Positions 13,452 to 23,754 of a stretch of 64,000 bases of DNA are shown piece by piece (positions within the stretch are counted from its first letter, which is position 1; every line of letters begins with the position of its first letter). Below the pieces are notes generated by a model, which saw nothing but the letters and a program-made list of their open reading frames with translations, made no database searches and was not told the origin of the DNA. The translations under genes were made by a program, and so were the position numbers. Location of the stretch: the NCBI RefSeq assembly GCF_040712315.1, contig NC_134016.1, positions 28,620,003-28,684,002 of the forward strand, given 5' to 3'. This DNA is from Castanea sativa. Lineage: Eukaryota; Streptophyta; Magnoliopsida; Fagales; Fagaceae.

Positions 13452-13826
13452 AGAGCATTCACCGTTGGACTTACAAATATATATATATATATGTAAGCAA
13501 ATTTTAGTATTTTGGTCTTGTATTGGTCTGGTATCTTAAAAAAGTTTAAAAATGTGCTACAGTACCATCTAAAATCACAAATTTATGATGGTATTGTAAC
13601 ACAATTATAAAAGAAAATAATTTTTTTTTATGTTGGGAGAGAGAGAGAGAGAGAGAGATTGCATTATATTATTTTATTGGATAGTATATATTATTTGAAT
13701 AAGTATAATAGAAAAAATAAAAGTTGAGATGTTGAGTGTGTTGTAAAATGGTATGGTATAATTGATAAAGTAACTTTTTGAGATGATAAAATAGAATATG
13801 ATAAGAATTTAGGATGTGAAAGCTTT
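13452..13826. mobile_element. Short TIR element (MITE-like), AGAGCATTC family, copy 2
   Basis: Starts AGAGCATTCACCGTTGG; the right end reverse-complemented is AAAAGCTTTCACATCC, a decayed TIR. It shares its right third with the 7.4-kb element and carries a GA microsatellite (about 13,637-13,659) where that copy has a CT-rich tract. Non-coding. Confidence 0.6.
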
Positions 13827-15272
13827 TCGTAAGAAATAAAGATATCATTTGATAATTAAAATATAAGATATTATACCTCAAATTATTATATAAAATAATT
13901 ATCAATTTATTGAATAGTTTGCAAAGAACTAGGTGACAAGATCAAAGTATAAATCAAGTCACTCTTTTTTGACAATTATAAGTAGCCCTTTGGTAAGATT
14001 AGGGATGTATTGATGTTATTTATGTACCATCCCTAGGATACAATAAACAAGATCATTCACTGAGCATATTATAAATTTGAAATTTTGAATATGCCAGTTA
14101 TTAGCTCATATAAGTAAATTGCAAATTACACTCTTGACGTTTGGGTTGCTTGGATTTCACACCCTAAAGTTTTAGAACTTGGATTTTACATCCTAAAGTT
14201 TAGTTCTGTTAGCAATTTACCCCCTACGGTTAGTTTCTGCTGTTAACTGACATATCACCATGCTGACATGTTTTGTTTTTGCCAAATCAACCTCAAAACT
14301 AGATAGTTTCAATGAAAAATAAAAAACTGACCTGGCATACACAAAACTAAAAGCCTAAAACTACACCGTTTCAACCTAACTTCTAAAAATCCCAAACCAA
14401 AACCCACGAAGGCAGCTCCGTCCCACCTTGCACGGCAGAGACCCATCGTGAACACACAGCAGAACAGCTCCATAGCAGCAGCCACAGCGGCGGTCAAAGC
14501 GGCAGCCACAACGACGGCCTCAGTGAGAACTCTTTCTCTCCTCTACAGCTCTATTTCTCTTTCTTTGACAAATTTTTGAACCCACAACAATTATTTATTT
14601 CTTTTAAATGGAAGAATTGTTGTATTGGCTAAGGTTGAATCTGGGAAAAAGTTGTAAAAGCTAAAAATAGTGGAAAAAGATTAAAGAGGGAGAAAGTGAT
14701 TTACCTATACAGATTCTGCATTTTCAGATTTGTTGGCGTCAAAGCACTAGCCAATTGCCAAAGCTTACTTATTTCTTAGTGATTTACTTAGTGATAAACC
14801 GTAAACTCTTGCTTCTTTTAAAAGCATGGTAATTTTTGTATCATTATCATCCACTTTTTCTTTTTATCAGACCTTCATACCCTTTAGTTCCCTTGACTTG
14901 ATTGTTCCTTCAAATCTAATGGGTTTCACTAAAGAAGTTTAACCTGTACTGTTTTCTTTGTAAATTTGTTGCAATGATACTCACTGTGGTTGCCACTGCA
15001 GCTGCTGCTGTGACCACCACTATGGCTGCTGCTATGGAGCTGTTCATGATGGGTCTCTACCGTGCGAGGTGGGAGGGAGCTGCCTTCGTGAGTTTTGGTT
15101 TGGGATTTTAGAAGTTTGGCTGAAACAGTGTAGTTTTAGGCTTTTATTTTGTGTATGTCAGGTTGGCTTTTACTTTTCATTGAAACTGGTAGGGCCAAAA
15201 TGGGCAATTAGCTACAGTTGCTGAAGAATATAGTTAGTAGGCATTGATGCGAAAGTAAACATAATTCTAACA

Positions 15273-15781
15273 TCTTGAGTTTAAGAGAGTCGATTTTGGG
15301 GGCCAAAATCGAGTCTCAAAGACTCGATTTCCAAGGTCTATCACGTCTGCTATGGCATTTTATCCACATGGTGACCACCTGGAAATCGAGTCTTAGAGAC
15401 TTGATTTACAAACCACCAAAAAAAAAAAAAAATCCCAGAAATCGCGACCTGGGTCGCGCCTCCTGGGTCTCGCGGCCTAGGTCGCGTCACCTGGGTCGCG
15501 CCGCCTGGGTAGTGCTGCCTGGGTCACGCTGCTGGTCGGCGGTGATGGGCCTATGGTGGCTGACCTTGTGCCAGAAGACAGATGCAATGAGTAAATGAAA
15601 CTCAGGAAAAAAGAGAAGGAAAATAAGGAAAAATAAGTGAAAGTTATAAATCGAGTGTCCGATACTCGATTTTCAGGTAGAGTCCACGTGGAAAAAATGC
15701 CACATCAGACTTGATCTGACCATGAAAATCGAGTCTTTGAGACTCGATTTATAACCTAAAATCGACTCTCTTAGACTCGAG
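15273..15781. repeat. Six copies of a TCGAGTC-type palindrome in the nested element
   Basis: Palindromes with arms close to AAATCGAGTCT / AGACTCGATTT and a 3-4 base centre lie at about 15,273-15,297, 15,305-15,330, 15,383-15,407, 15,648-15,673, 15,725-15,750 and 15,758-15,781. They cluster in two groups either side of a GC-rich block. Each could form a short hairpin or a symmetric protein-binding site. Confidence 0.75.
15436..15545 (+). repeat. CpG-rich degenerate repeat CCTGGGTCGCG
   Basis: Seven or so degenerate units related to CCTGGGTCGCGCCG sit inside the nested MULE-like element. The block is much richer in G, C and CpG than its surroundings. It lies in a 107-codon open frame (15,275-15,598) with no recognisable domain, so coding is not claimed. 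Confidence 0.6.
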
Positions 15782-16058
15782 ATGTTAGTAAAAAATATAG
15801 TTTAGAAACATTACCTACTAATTATAATGTTTAAAAATTAATGCTAATGGGCCATTTTGGCCAAACTGGTAGTTTTGAGGTTGATTTGGCAAAAATAATA
15901 CATGTCAGCATGATGATGCGTCAGTTAAAAACAAAAACTAACTGTGAGGGGTGAATTGCTAACGAAACCAAACTTCAGGGTGTAAAATTCAAGTTCTGAA
16001 ACGTTAGGATGTCAAATTTAAGCAACTCCAAATGTTATGGATGTAATTTGTAATTTAC

Positions 16059-16903
16059 CTTTAAATATACTTTAACTTATAGTACAATGTATCATAAAAA
16101 TTACTTGTTTAGGTTGAATTTTTCTAAAGGCCAAACAAGCTACTTGTTTAGGTTTTATTAAATATACTAAAATACTTCATTTTATACAGCATGTTGCTAT
16201 CACTTTTCAATGTTTATATGACACAAATGTTCACTTATCACTTTTTTTTTTTTCTTTATCACGTGCTCATTTTTCTTGATCCCATAAACACTAAGTATCT
16301 TTTAGTATATCTAATGCAATTTTGACTAGTGACTAAGGGTACCTATTAACAAAAGCCTTAATTAAAACGTATGAAGGGTCTAAAAAAATAATTCAAGGAA
16401 CATAAAATTATCATTTAGAGATAAGTAGATTGTGGAGATTATTTGGATCATGTTGTGGTGTCAAAGGTTGTGTTTGCACTTTCGGAGGGAAAAAAAGGTC
16501 ATTAATTCATTTCAAGGATGTCTTTTTATTGGATGAGAATTTTGAAAATTTAATTGTTAGATTGCATGTTTTTATTCTATCCTTCATGCTTGCAAAATTT
16601 TAAGAAGATCAAAGATTAATAGCTATGTCATCAATCAAATATTTAAATTTCAAATTTTTGTGGTATAAAATTATGCATAAAAAGTAAGTTTATTGATTGA
16701 ATAGTAAATAATATTCGATTTGAACAAAGTTTGATATGCGTTTTAAGAACATAGAAAACATACAATCTAACAGTTAGATTTTCAAATTTACATTTAATAA
16801 AAAGATATAAGATCAGTTTGAATAGTTTTGAGGGAAACTGTTTCCCATCTCAATGACGTGCTCAATCTTTTATAATCCAAGTCTCATTGTTGAGGTGTTA
16901 ATC
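16059..16903. other. AT-rich intergenic DNA before the tandem duplication
   Basis: No gene or bounded element is recognised between the end of the long-arm element and the first base shared by the two duplicated copies. Confidence 0.5.
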
Positions 16904-17018
16904 GTGGGTGATGGAAGCGTAATGGAGTCTCACTTTGACTAGTGACAAAGAGGATTAAAAGTTTATAATTTTTGGGCATCTTGTTCCACTTAATAAGTTG
17001 TCCTTTTACTATTGAAGG

Positions 17019-17051
17019 TTTCTTTTCTTATCTTTTTTTTTTTGAGAATAG
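17019..17051 (-). mobile_element. Tiny truncated retroposon in copy A
   Basis: A 33-bp T-rich insertion, absent from copy B, is bracketed by the 10-bp direct repeat CTATTGAAGG (17,009-17,018 and 17,052-17,061). On the minus strand it ends in an A run, as expected of a severely 5'-truncated LINE or SINE copy. Confidence 0.55.
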
Positions 17052-17230
17052 CTATTGAAGGATTCTAGATGTTCAAAATGGTATATTGCATGTTTGATAT
17101 AATTTATTTTTTCAACATTTTGAAAATGAGTTGTTTAAAAAGTTATACCTAAAAAACAATTTTAAAAAATATATATTTTGGAAACAAAAAAGATACCATT
17201 TCAAACCGCTTAACACAAATCACACTCTTA

Positions 17231-17486
17231 GAGGGCGTTTGGATTCCACTGAAAAATGCTGTGTTTGCGTTTTCAGTTTTTTTTTTTTTTTTTCCAGCCG
17301 CAGTTATTGACCCAGTCTTCTGTGAACAGTGCATTCGTGCACTGTTCACGGACCCACAAATTTCACTTTTCAGCAACTTTTTCATTAAAAATGGGTCTCG
17401 CGGTACTATTCACACATTTTAAAATTATTTTGCTACAATGTTTTCAGTTTTCAGTTTTCAACAATAAGTTCTATCTAAACAGACCC
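17231..17486. mobile_element. Tourist-like MITE, copy 1
   Basis: A 256-bp insertion is flanked by TTA (17,228-17,230 and 17,487-17,489), and copy B has the empty site. Ends are GAGGGCGTTTGGATTCC and, on the other strand, GGGTCTGTTTAGATAGAAC. A TTA target duplication plus these ends suggests the PIF/Harbinger (Tourist) class. A perfect 12-bp stem with a 4-base loop sits at 17,322-17,349 (arm GTGAACAGTGCA). The related element at 55,052-55,279 is in the opposite orientation. Confidence 0.8.
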
Positions 17487-19257
17487 TTAATCCACAAGGT
17501 AGATATGCTTTTCGACCACCATCCTGTGCATTTACTACTTTGTTTGGTATTTAGGGTAAAGAATCGGTTAACTATTAGACATTCTATATGTCAATATGAG
17601 TATGACACAATAATGTAGAGCAGTATCTTTGGTCAGAACTATAATTAATACAAGTATGATCTTTTGGTTCTTTAATTTCAACAATAAAAAGAGTATGTGT
17701 GTAGTGGCTAAAAGAGACATTTATAGACAAAATAAACGAAATATAGAGAGGTAGTTGAGGGCCTTATGAGTTGAGGCTATGGCTGCAAAATGGGTAGTAA
17801 TGTTTTTTGATTAATAAATGGGTAGTTATGTACTTAAGTTAGCAAGGGAATAAATGGTGGAAACAACAATTATAGAAGGCGATGCCTGAACTGCACTAGC
17901 TATCAATCCCAAATAATTATTCTGAGAGAAGCAAGGAACTGTTAACATTAAATTATTGCGCAGGACATAATCTCCTTCACTTCTTACATGGCTGAGAACT
18001 CATAGCAGTTCCAAAGTTTTCTTGGATCAACAGGTCCTTAATGGTAAAGCTCATGACATGGCTAAATGGGCCTCTAGTCTAGGTCCTTGTATATGTTTCT
18101 TGTAGTTGTCAACACGGCCTTGCCCAAAGATTAAAAATTATCCCTTTTGCATCGTAACTCAAAGATGTTTTAGCTAGCCCAATGCTTTTTTTTTTTTGGT
18201 TGGGTTTATCAGCTTAATTTTATTTTATTTTATATTTCGACAATTACAACATGAAAGGCAGGGTTTGAATCTTGGTGTTTACATTATAAATATCAAAAGA
18301 TGCCAAAATTTAGCTACAATAGCATTATTTTAGTTATTACATCAACTCAATAACAAAGTTGATAGTTCATCTTAAATAAACTTTGTAAAAATTTTGGATC
18401 AAAATAAAACTCAATTTGCTTTTCCGAATTCCAATATAATGATGACGGCCTATAATGCCCATTTTGATTTGGTTTAAAACATTTTTTGAAAAATAGTTAT
18501 TTCATTTTCAAGAATTTGGGACAGATGAAAAAAAATACACAAATTTAGAAGTCCTTGATACACTATTTATCCTTGAATTTTAGCACCAATGATTTTCATC
18601 CTTAATGTTTAAAGAGATTACGTTCATTCCCTAAAAATTTAAAGAGTAAATTTAAAGTGATTGTCCTTAATACCTATTGAGTCAAACAGAATGATAACAT
18701 GCCAATTTTTTGTTTGACCATGTCGTCCAAGAGGCTAAAAGCAATCACTTTGCATTTCAAGGACAAAAATCACTCAAGGGCTAAAGTTTAAGGACCAACA
18801 ATATATTTTGTCATATTTAAAATGTGTATAGCTTTGCTTAATAAATATTTTTTATTATAAATTATTAAGGGGTAATTACACTAAACCCACCTGTGGTTTG
18901 GGCGAAAATCACTTTGCTTACCCATGGTTTGAAAAATATCACTTAACTCACTTGTGATATGTTCCTTTTGTTTTCCGTAACCCATCTCTGTTAAAATCAG
19001 GGGTAAATAGGTATTTTTGCTTAAATTTTATGTCTCTCTCCCCTCAATTCTAAAAATAGAGCAAAAAATGCAAGAGAAACAAGATCAAAAAGTGGTATTT
19101 GTCTCTCTCTCCATTCACACAAATTTTGAACATGAAAAACATGCTCAAAAAAATTAAACACAAGTACACAAATTCCGCGAGGGCTCAGATAAAGCCTCAA
19201 ACAATACACAACCTATGCTTTAAAAAATTAGAAAAATTCATTCATTCCCATATATAC

Positions 19258-19389
19258 CTGCTCCATAACATCATCACTAGGAGAACCCAGTAACTTAACA
19301 AAGATCGGAACTGCTCCATGGTCAATCACCACCTTCGTGTTCTTCGAAGTTCCTGATGCAATGTTTGTAAGTGCCCAAGCAGCCTTAAA
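19258..19389 (-). pseudogene. Captured importin-alpha exon (armadillo repeat)
   Basis: On the minus strand a 132-bp, 44-codon exon is preceded by a TTATGTAG acceptor and followed by donor CAG|GTATAT. It reads [13 protein letters not shown], then [20 protein letters not shown] and DDVMEQ, the canonical armadillo-repeat segment of plant importin-alpha, the adaptor that binds classical nuclear-localisation signals (WxxxN motif present as WALTN). The frame is open and splice sites look usable. Only a few residues appear changed from what I remember of the family (acidic positions now K or M). The donor gene is elsewhere; this copy cannot encode a functional importin alone. Confidence 0.85.
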
Positions 19390-19494
19390 CTACATAACAA
19401 ACCCAGAAAATAATATATAAAAAAAAAGAGCAAGCAAAAACAACAAAAGAAGATACACATCCTCCTCACAAATTGCAAACAAGCAAAAAAAATA

Positions 19495-19790
19495 GTATAT
19501 TCACATTGTAATCGACTCTCCTGAATCCATCAAGCATCTCCACAATCAAATCTCCATGCTCGATGTGGTTACCAACTTGAAAATCCCTCAACGGGACCAA
19601 ACATTTGGGGTTCCAAATCAGAGAGTGTTGGATGAGTCGGAGAATCTTATGGATTCGATTGAAGAAGCAGGGCTGAAGGGAAGGGATGGTCCTCTGAAAT
19701 GGATAAGCTTGTGGAGGAGGCAAAAATGTCACATTTGGAGTTTGTGATGGAGTTAGCCAAAGGGTTGAGGGAGGCAATGGGGCTTAGGCT
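19495..19790. pseudogene. Second coding-like fragment inside the Pack-MULE, unidentified
   Basis: This stretch has higher GC and long open frames on both strands. The plus-strand frame includes DSPESIKHLHNQISMLDVV and RVLDESENLMDSIEEAG; the minus-strand frame includes VPLRDFQVGNHIEHG. I recognise neither. Since TIR homology stops at both sides, it is probably a captured host fragment, its strand unknown. Confidence 0.4.
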
Positions 19791-20444
19791 TTTTATTTTT
19801 TTTTGGTATGTTTTTCATGTTCAAAATTTGTGTGAATGGAGAGAGAGACAAATACCACTTTTTATCTTGTTTCTCTTGCATTTTTGCTCTATTTTTTGTT
19901 TTGGGAGGAGAGAGACATAAAATTTGAGCAAAAATACCTATTTACCCCTGATTTTAATAAAGGTAGGTTATGGAAAATAAACGGAACATACCACAGGTTG
20001 GTTAAGTAATACTTTTTAAACAACGGGTAGACAAAGTGATTTTCACCCAAACCACAAGTGGGTTATGCGTAATTACCCCAATTATTAATGTAATAATCTA
20101 ATCATAGGCTAAAGTTGAATTTGGTCCCTTAACTATTAATTGTATCAACTTAATCCTTCAATTATATTAATTGTGCCTACATACAAATAAATTTTTTTTC
20201 CCTTTTTTAAATAGTTCAATAGTTACAGCAAAGAGACGATATTTGAACTGTAGATATTTTTGAGACATATTAGGAGGTGCTAACCAATTGAACTACATAA
20301 CTCTTGATAATTAAAATATATAATGAGCGAAACTACACTACTGGTCTCTAAAGTTTACCTATTGAGTGCTATTGGTCCCTAAAGTTTGAATGAACACTAT
20401 TAGTCTCTAAAGTTTTAAAAATGAGCTTTATTGGTTCCTCTGTT

Positions 20445-21859
20445 TGTTAGGATTAGTGCCCTAAAATCCTATTGTATGCTATGAATGATATTATGTATGA
20501 CATTATGTTATATGTAATAAAGTTTTTTTATTATTATCTAAAATAATGGTAATATGAATATTTGGAAATTATCATATAGTCATTGAGATGCATATTATGT
20601 GATTTAGTTACACAAGATATAAATCACAAGTTCTTTGTAAACTCAAAATCTTAGTTTGTAGTCGGTGATGAAATTGGACATTTTATTTGTGAAGACTATA
20701 ACATGTCAATTAGGATGATTTGTCTTAATCATAGAAGTGAAGACTTCTAATTGATATGTTAATATGCTTTAAGTGTATAAAACATATTGAACTGGACTGT
20801 TATGAGATTTATTATTTTATTAACGATTGTCAAATGAATAATAAATCTTATGACTTTCATTTACATAAACTCTCAATCTTGAGGGAATAGCAAATCCGAT
20901 CATGAAATGTAAGTTTCTTTAATATATCAGGAGTGAGATCTGAACAAACGGTTAAAACCTTAGTATGTTGGGTAATCACATGTAATTTTGAAGGAACACA
21001 TATTCTCAAGATGAAATTTATAATCTCTTTATAGAGATAAAATATTATCTTGAGATAAGTTTAATGAGTTTGGTTATTCAGAGTGTTAGGTTTAACCACT
21101 TTAGTAGAGAGTTACTAAAGTTTATATTTTATGAAATTAGATTTCATAAAATATATATATGAATAACTTTAAATATAAACCGGGTACTCAAGGATTAAGA
21201 TGTAGTAATTTTCAAAGTGAGAGTTACACATTATGACTCTGTGTTACAATGAATATTTTCAGGAATGGGTTAAATATTTAATAAAGTCATGAGATATAAT
21301 GTATTAATAAGGCCTAGAGTGTAATTATATTTATATAGTGGTATTAAATATAATTAATGGTAACTTTGAGCTTGTCAATGGTTGACAGATAAGTCCAAAG
21401 CCCATTGGAGCTAAAGCTTTATTTGTCTCTTTTGCTCCCACTCCAAGCCATATACTAAAACCCAATTGGATTGGTTCAAAAAGCTAACCCAATTAGATAA
21501 TCAGTTATTTATTTAATAAGAGTTATTAAATAAAGTAACTGTTAAGCGCAGAAATATATACGTATGTTTAAAAGAAAAACATTAAGTTTTGGTTTTTCTC
21601 TTGAACAAGTACGTATAGAACTAATTGAGAAACTACATGCCTTGGGCACATTGTGGAATTGGAGTGAAGATTGAAAGTTTTCACAAGTTCAATCTTCATT
21701 TGTTTTGAATTTTGCTGCATTAAGGTATGCCTTCTTGTTCTTTGTTTCTAAAATTTAGAAGTTACATGTTATCTCATATGAACGAAGTAAATCCATTTAT
21801 TTCCGCTGCGTGTTTTTGTATGATATACAAAATTGTATTTTCCATATGTTTTTCTAACA
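20445..21859. mobile_element. Solo LTR of an LTR retrotransposon
   Basis: The 1,415-bp segment begins TGTTAGGATTAGTGCC and ends TTTTTCTAACA (TG...CA). The base pairs after it are CTATT; before it is CTGTT, but copy B preserves CTATT before the same LTR start (29,897-29,901), so the original 5-bp target duplication was CTATT. There is no internal region, as expected after LTR-LTR recombination. Family (probably copia) not certain. Confidence 0.75.
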
Positions 21860-23190
21860 CTATTAACTTCTGTTAGTTTTTTTTTTCTACGTGTCTAACA
21901 GAAAAATGAGGTGGCATTTTTTTATTTAGGTTTTTATTGTGGGTGATGGAAGCCTAATGGAGTCTCACTTTGAGTAGTGACAAAGAGGATTAAAAGTTTA
22001 TAGTTTTTGGGCATCTTGTTCCACTTAATAAGTTGTCCTTTTACTATTGAAGGATTCTAGATGTTCAAAATGGTATATTGCATGTTTGATATAATTTATT
22101 TTTTCAACATTTTGAAAATGCGTTGTTTAAAAAGTTATACCTAAAAAACAAATTTAAAAAAAAATATTTTGGAAATAAAAAAGATACCATTTTCAAACCG
22201 CTAAACACAAATCACACCCTTAGTCCACAAGGTAGATATGCTTTTCGACCACCATCCTACGCATTTACTACTTTGTTTGGTGTTTAGGTTAAAGAATCGG
22301 TTAACTGTTAGACATTCTATATGTCAATATGAGTATGACACAATAATGTAGAGCAATATCTTTGGTCAGAACTATAATTAATACAAGTATGATCTTTTGG
22401 TTCTTTAATTTCAACAATAAAAAGAGTGTGTGTAGTGGCTAAACGAGACATTTATAGACAAAATAAACGAAATATAGAGAGGTAGTTTAGGGCCTTATGA
22501 GTTGAGGCTATGGCTGCTAAATGGGTAGTAATGTTTTTTGATTAATAAATGGGTAGTTATGTACTTAAGTTAGCAAGGGAATAAATGGCGGAAACAACAA
22601 TTATAGAAGGCGATGCCTGAACTGCACTAGCTATCAATCCCAAATAATTATTATGAGAGAAGCGAGGAACTGTCAACATTAATTATTGTGCAGGACATAA
22701 ACTCCTTCACTTCTTACATGGCTGAGAACTCATAGTTCCAAAGTTTTCTTGGATCAACAGGTCCTTAATGGTAAAGCTCATGACATGGCTAAATGGGCCT
22801 CTAGTCTAGGTCCTTGTATATGTTTCTTGTAGTTGTCAACATGACCTTGCCCAAAGGTTAAAAATTGTCCCTTTTGCATCTTAACTCAAAGATGTTTTAG
22901 GCTTTTAGCTAGCCCAATGCCTTTTTTTTTTTTTTGTTGGTTATCAGCTTAATTTTTTTTTTTAATAATAATTCGACAATTACAACATGAAAGGCAGTGT
23001 TTGAATCTTGGTGTATACATTATAAATATCAAAGGATGCCAAAATTTAGCTACAAAGCTCTTGGTAGCATTATTATTATTTTTTTTGATGCAAAGCTTGA
23101 ATTTATATTCAATCAAGCCAAGAATAGGACTTACAACAGAACAGAGCATAGCAACAGAGCACAAGAAAAACAAGAAGAAAGAAAGAGTCA

Positions 23191-23715
23191 CTATTTTATA
23201 CAGTCAGATTGAATAATTTCCTGCACTGCTGTAGGAAGAGCTCCTATCCACACCTGCGGGCCCTCATTTCTTCTTGCAAGATGAGCAATCTCATGAGCAG
23301 CTCTGTTGTAATTTCGATTCACGTGATTGACTTTCCAGCTGGTGAAGAAGCACAGTAAAGCAAGGATACCTTGAACCAAGTGGCCTAGGCTGCCATCAAT
23401 GAACTTTTCTTTAATACTGTTAACTATTGTTAGAGCATCAGATTCAACAATAATCTGAGTAAGCTTCAAGTCTCGGGCAAGAAGAATCTCGGATTCCACG
23501 GCAAGAGCTTCAACCTCTGCAGTAGAGAACCGGCCCTGAAGGTAATTTCCAGAAGCAGCAACAACAGCTCCACAAGAGTCATGTATGACAACTCCAACAC
23601 TGGAATTTCGTCCATCCTCCAACGTCGCACCATCAACATTGATCTTAAAAACTCCAGGCGGTGGAGGAATCCAACCATTACACTTCCTTGCTGGATTCAT
23701 GTTCATAGTTACCAA
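23191..23715 (-). pseudogene. LINE ORF2, C-terminal RNase H domain
   Basis: A complete plant-LINE RNase H (RVT_3 type) of about 174 codons: VFKINVDGATL (first Asp), STAEVEALAVESEILL (Glu), IIVESDALTIVNSI (second Asp) and NRAAHEIAHLARRN. It would remove template RNA during reverse transcription. It shares the frame of the zf-RVT region and ends at TAG-free sequence with its own stop at 23,191. This is the best preserved part of the element. Confidence 0.85.
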
Positions 23716-23754
23716 AGCTCCCCTATAATTTTGTAAAAAACTTTTTGCAAAACT

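Larger units (their letters stand above)
15193..15862. mobile_element. Nested MULE-like element with 10-bp target duplication
   Basis: A perfect 10-bp direct repeat AAACTGGTAG (15,183-15,192 and 15,863-15,872) brackets a 670-bp element. Its ends are inverted: GGCCAAAATGGGC left, and GGCCAAAATGGCCC on the reverse complement of the right end. Similarity of the arms resumes inward at AACATCT-GAGT-TAAGAGAGTCG. A 9-11 bp target duplication is typical of Mutator-like transposons. The interior has no transposase; it holds palindromes and a CpG-rich block listed separately. Confidence 0.75.
14114..16058. mobile_element. Long-arm foldback / MULE-like element, interrupted by a nested insertion
   Basis: The arms are long imperfect inverted repeats. 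14,114-14,310 pairs with 15,873-16,058 (ends GTAAATTGCAAATTACA against GTAAATTACAAATTACA). The GC-rich inner part 14,305-14,515 pairs with 14,990-15,190. The right arm is split by a second element at 15,193-15,862. The 470-bp centre (14,520-14,990) has no recognised protein. No target duplication was found at the outer ends, so the MULE assignment rests on arm length. The small alanine-rich frame in the left arm is not a gene candidate. Confidence 0.6.
18869..20079. mobile_element. Pack-MULE with captured importin-alpha exon
   Basis: A 1,211-bp element lies between perfect 9-bp target duplications AATTATTAA (18,860-18,868 and 20,080-20,088); copy B has a single AATTATTAA there. Its terminal inverted repeats begin GGGGTAATTAC and continue, with mismatches, for about 280 bp on each side. 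The 9-bp duplication and long TIRs are hallmarks of Mutator-like elements. There is no transposase. Between the TIRs are a recognisable host exon (19,258-19,389, minus strand) and a second coding-like stretch (19,495-19,790), so it is a gene-capturing derivative. Confidence 0.85.
16904..21938. repeat. Tandem duplication, copy A
   Basis: Homology to copy B begins at GTGGGTGATGGAAGC (16,904 here, 21,939 in B) and runs to about 20,577. Within this span copy A has three insertions absent from B: a 33-bp poly(T)-bearing retroposon, a Tourist-like MITE and a Pack-MULE. Copy A abuts copy B directly, which favours a tandem duplication with period 5,035 bp in its present form. Dispersed copies of a larger repeat remain possible. 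No host gene is recognised in the shared segment. Confidence 0.75.

Noticed and set aside
14309..14509. Alanine-rich 66-codon frame
   Set aside because: Lies in the GC-rich inverted arm of a foldback element and is mirrored by the other arm.
17256..17618. 120-codon plus-strand frame with a Phe run
   Set aside because: Spans a MITE boundary and a poly(T) tract, so it cannot be an ancestral gene.
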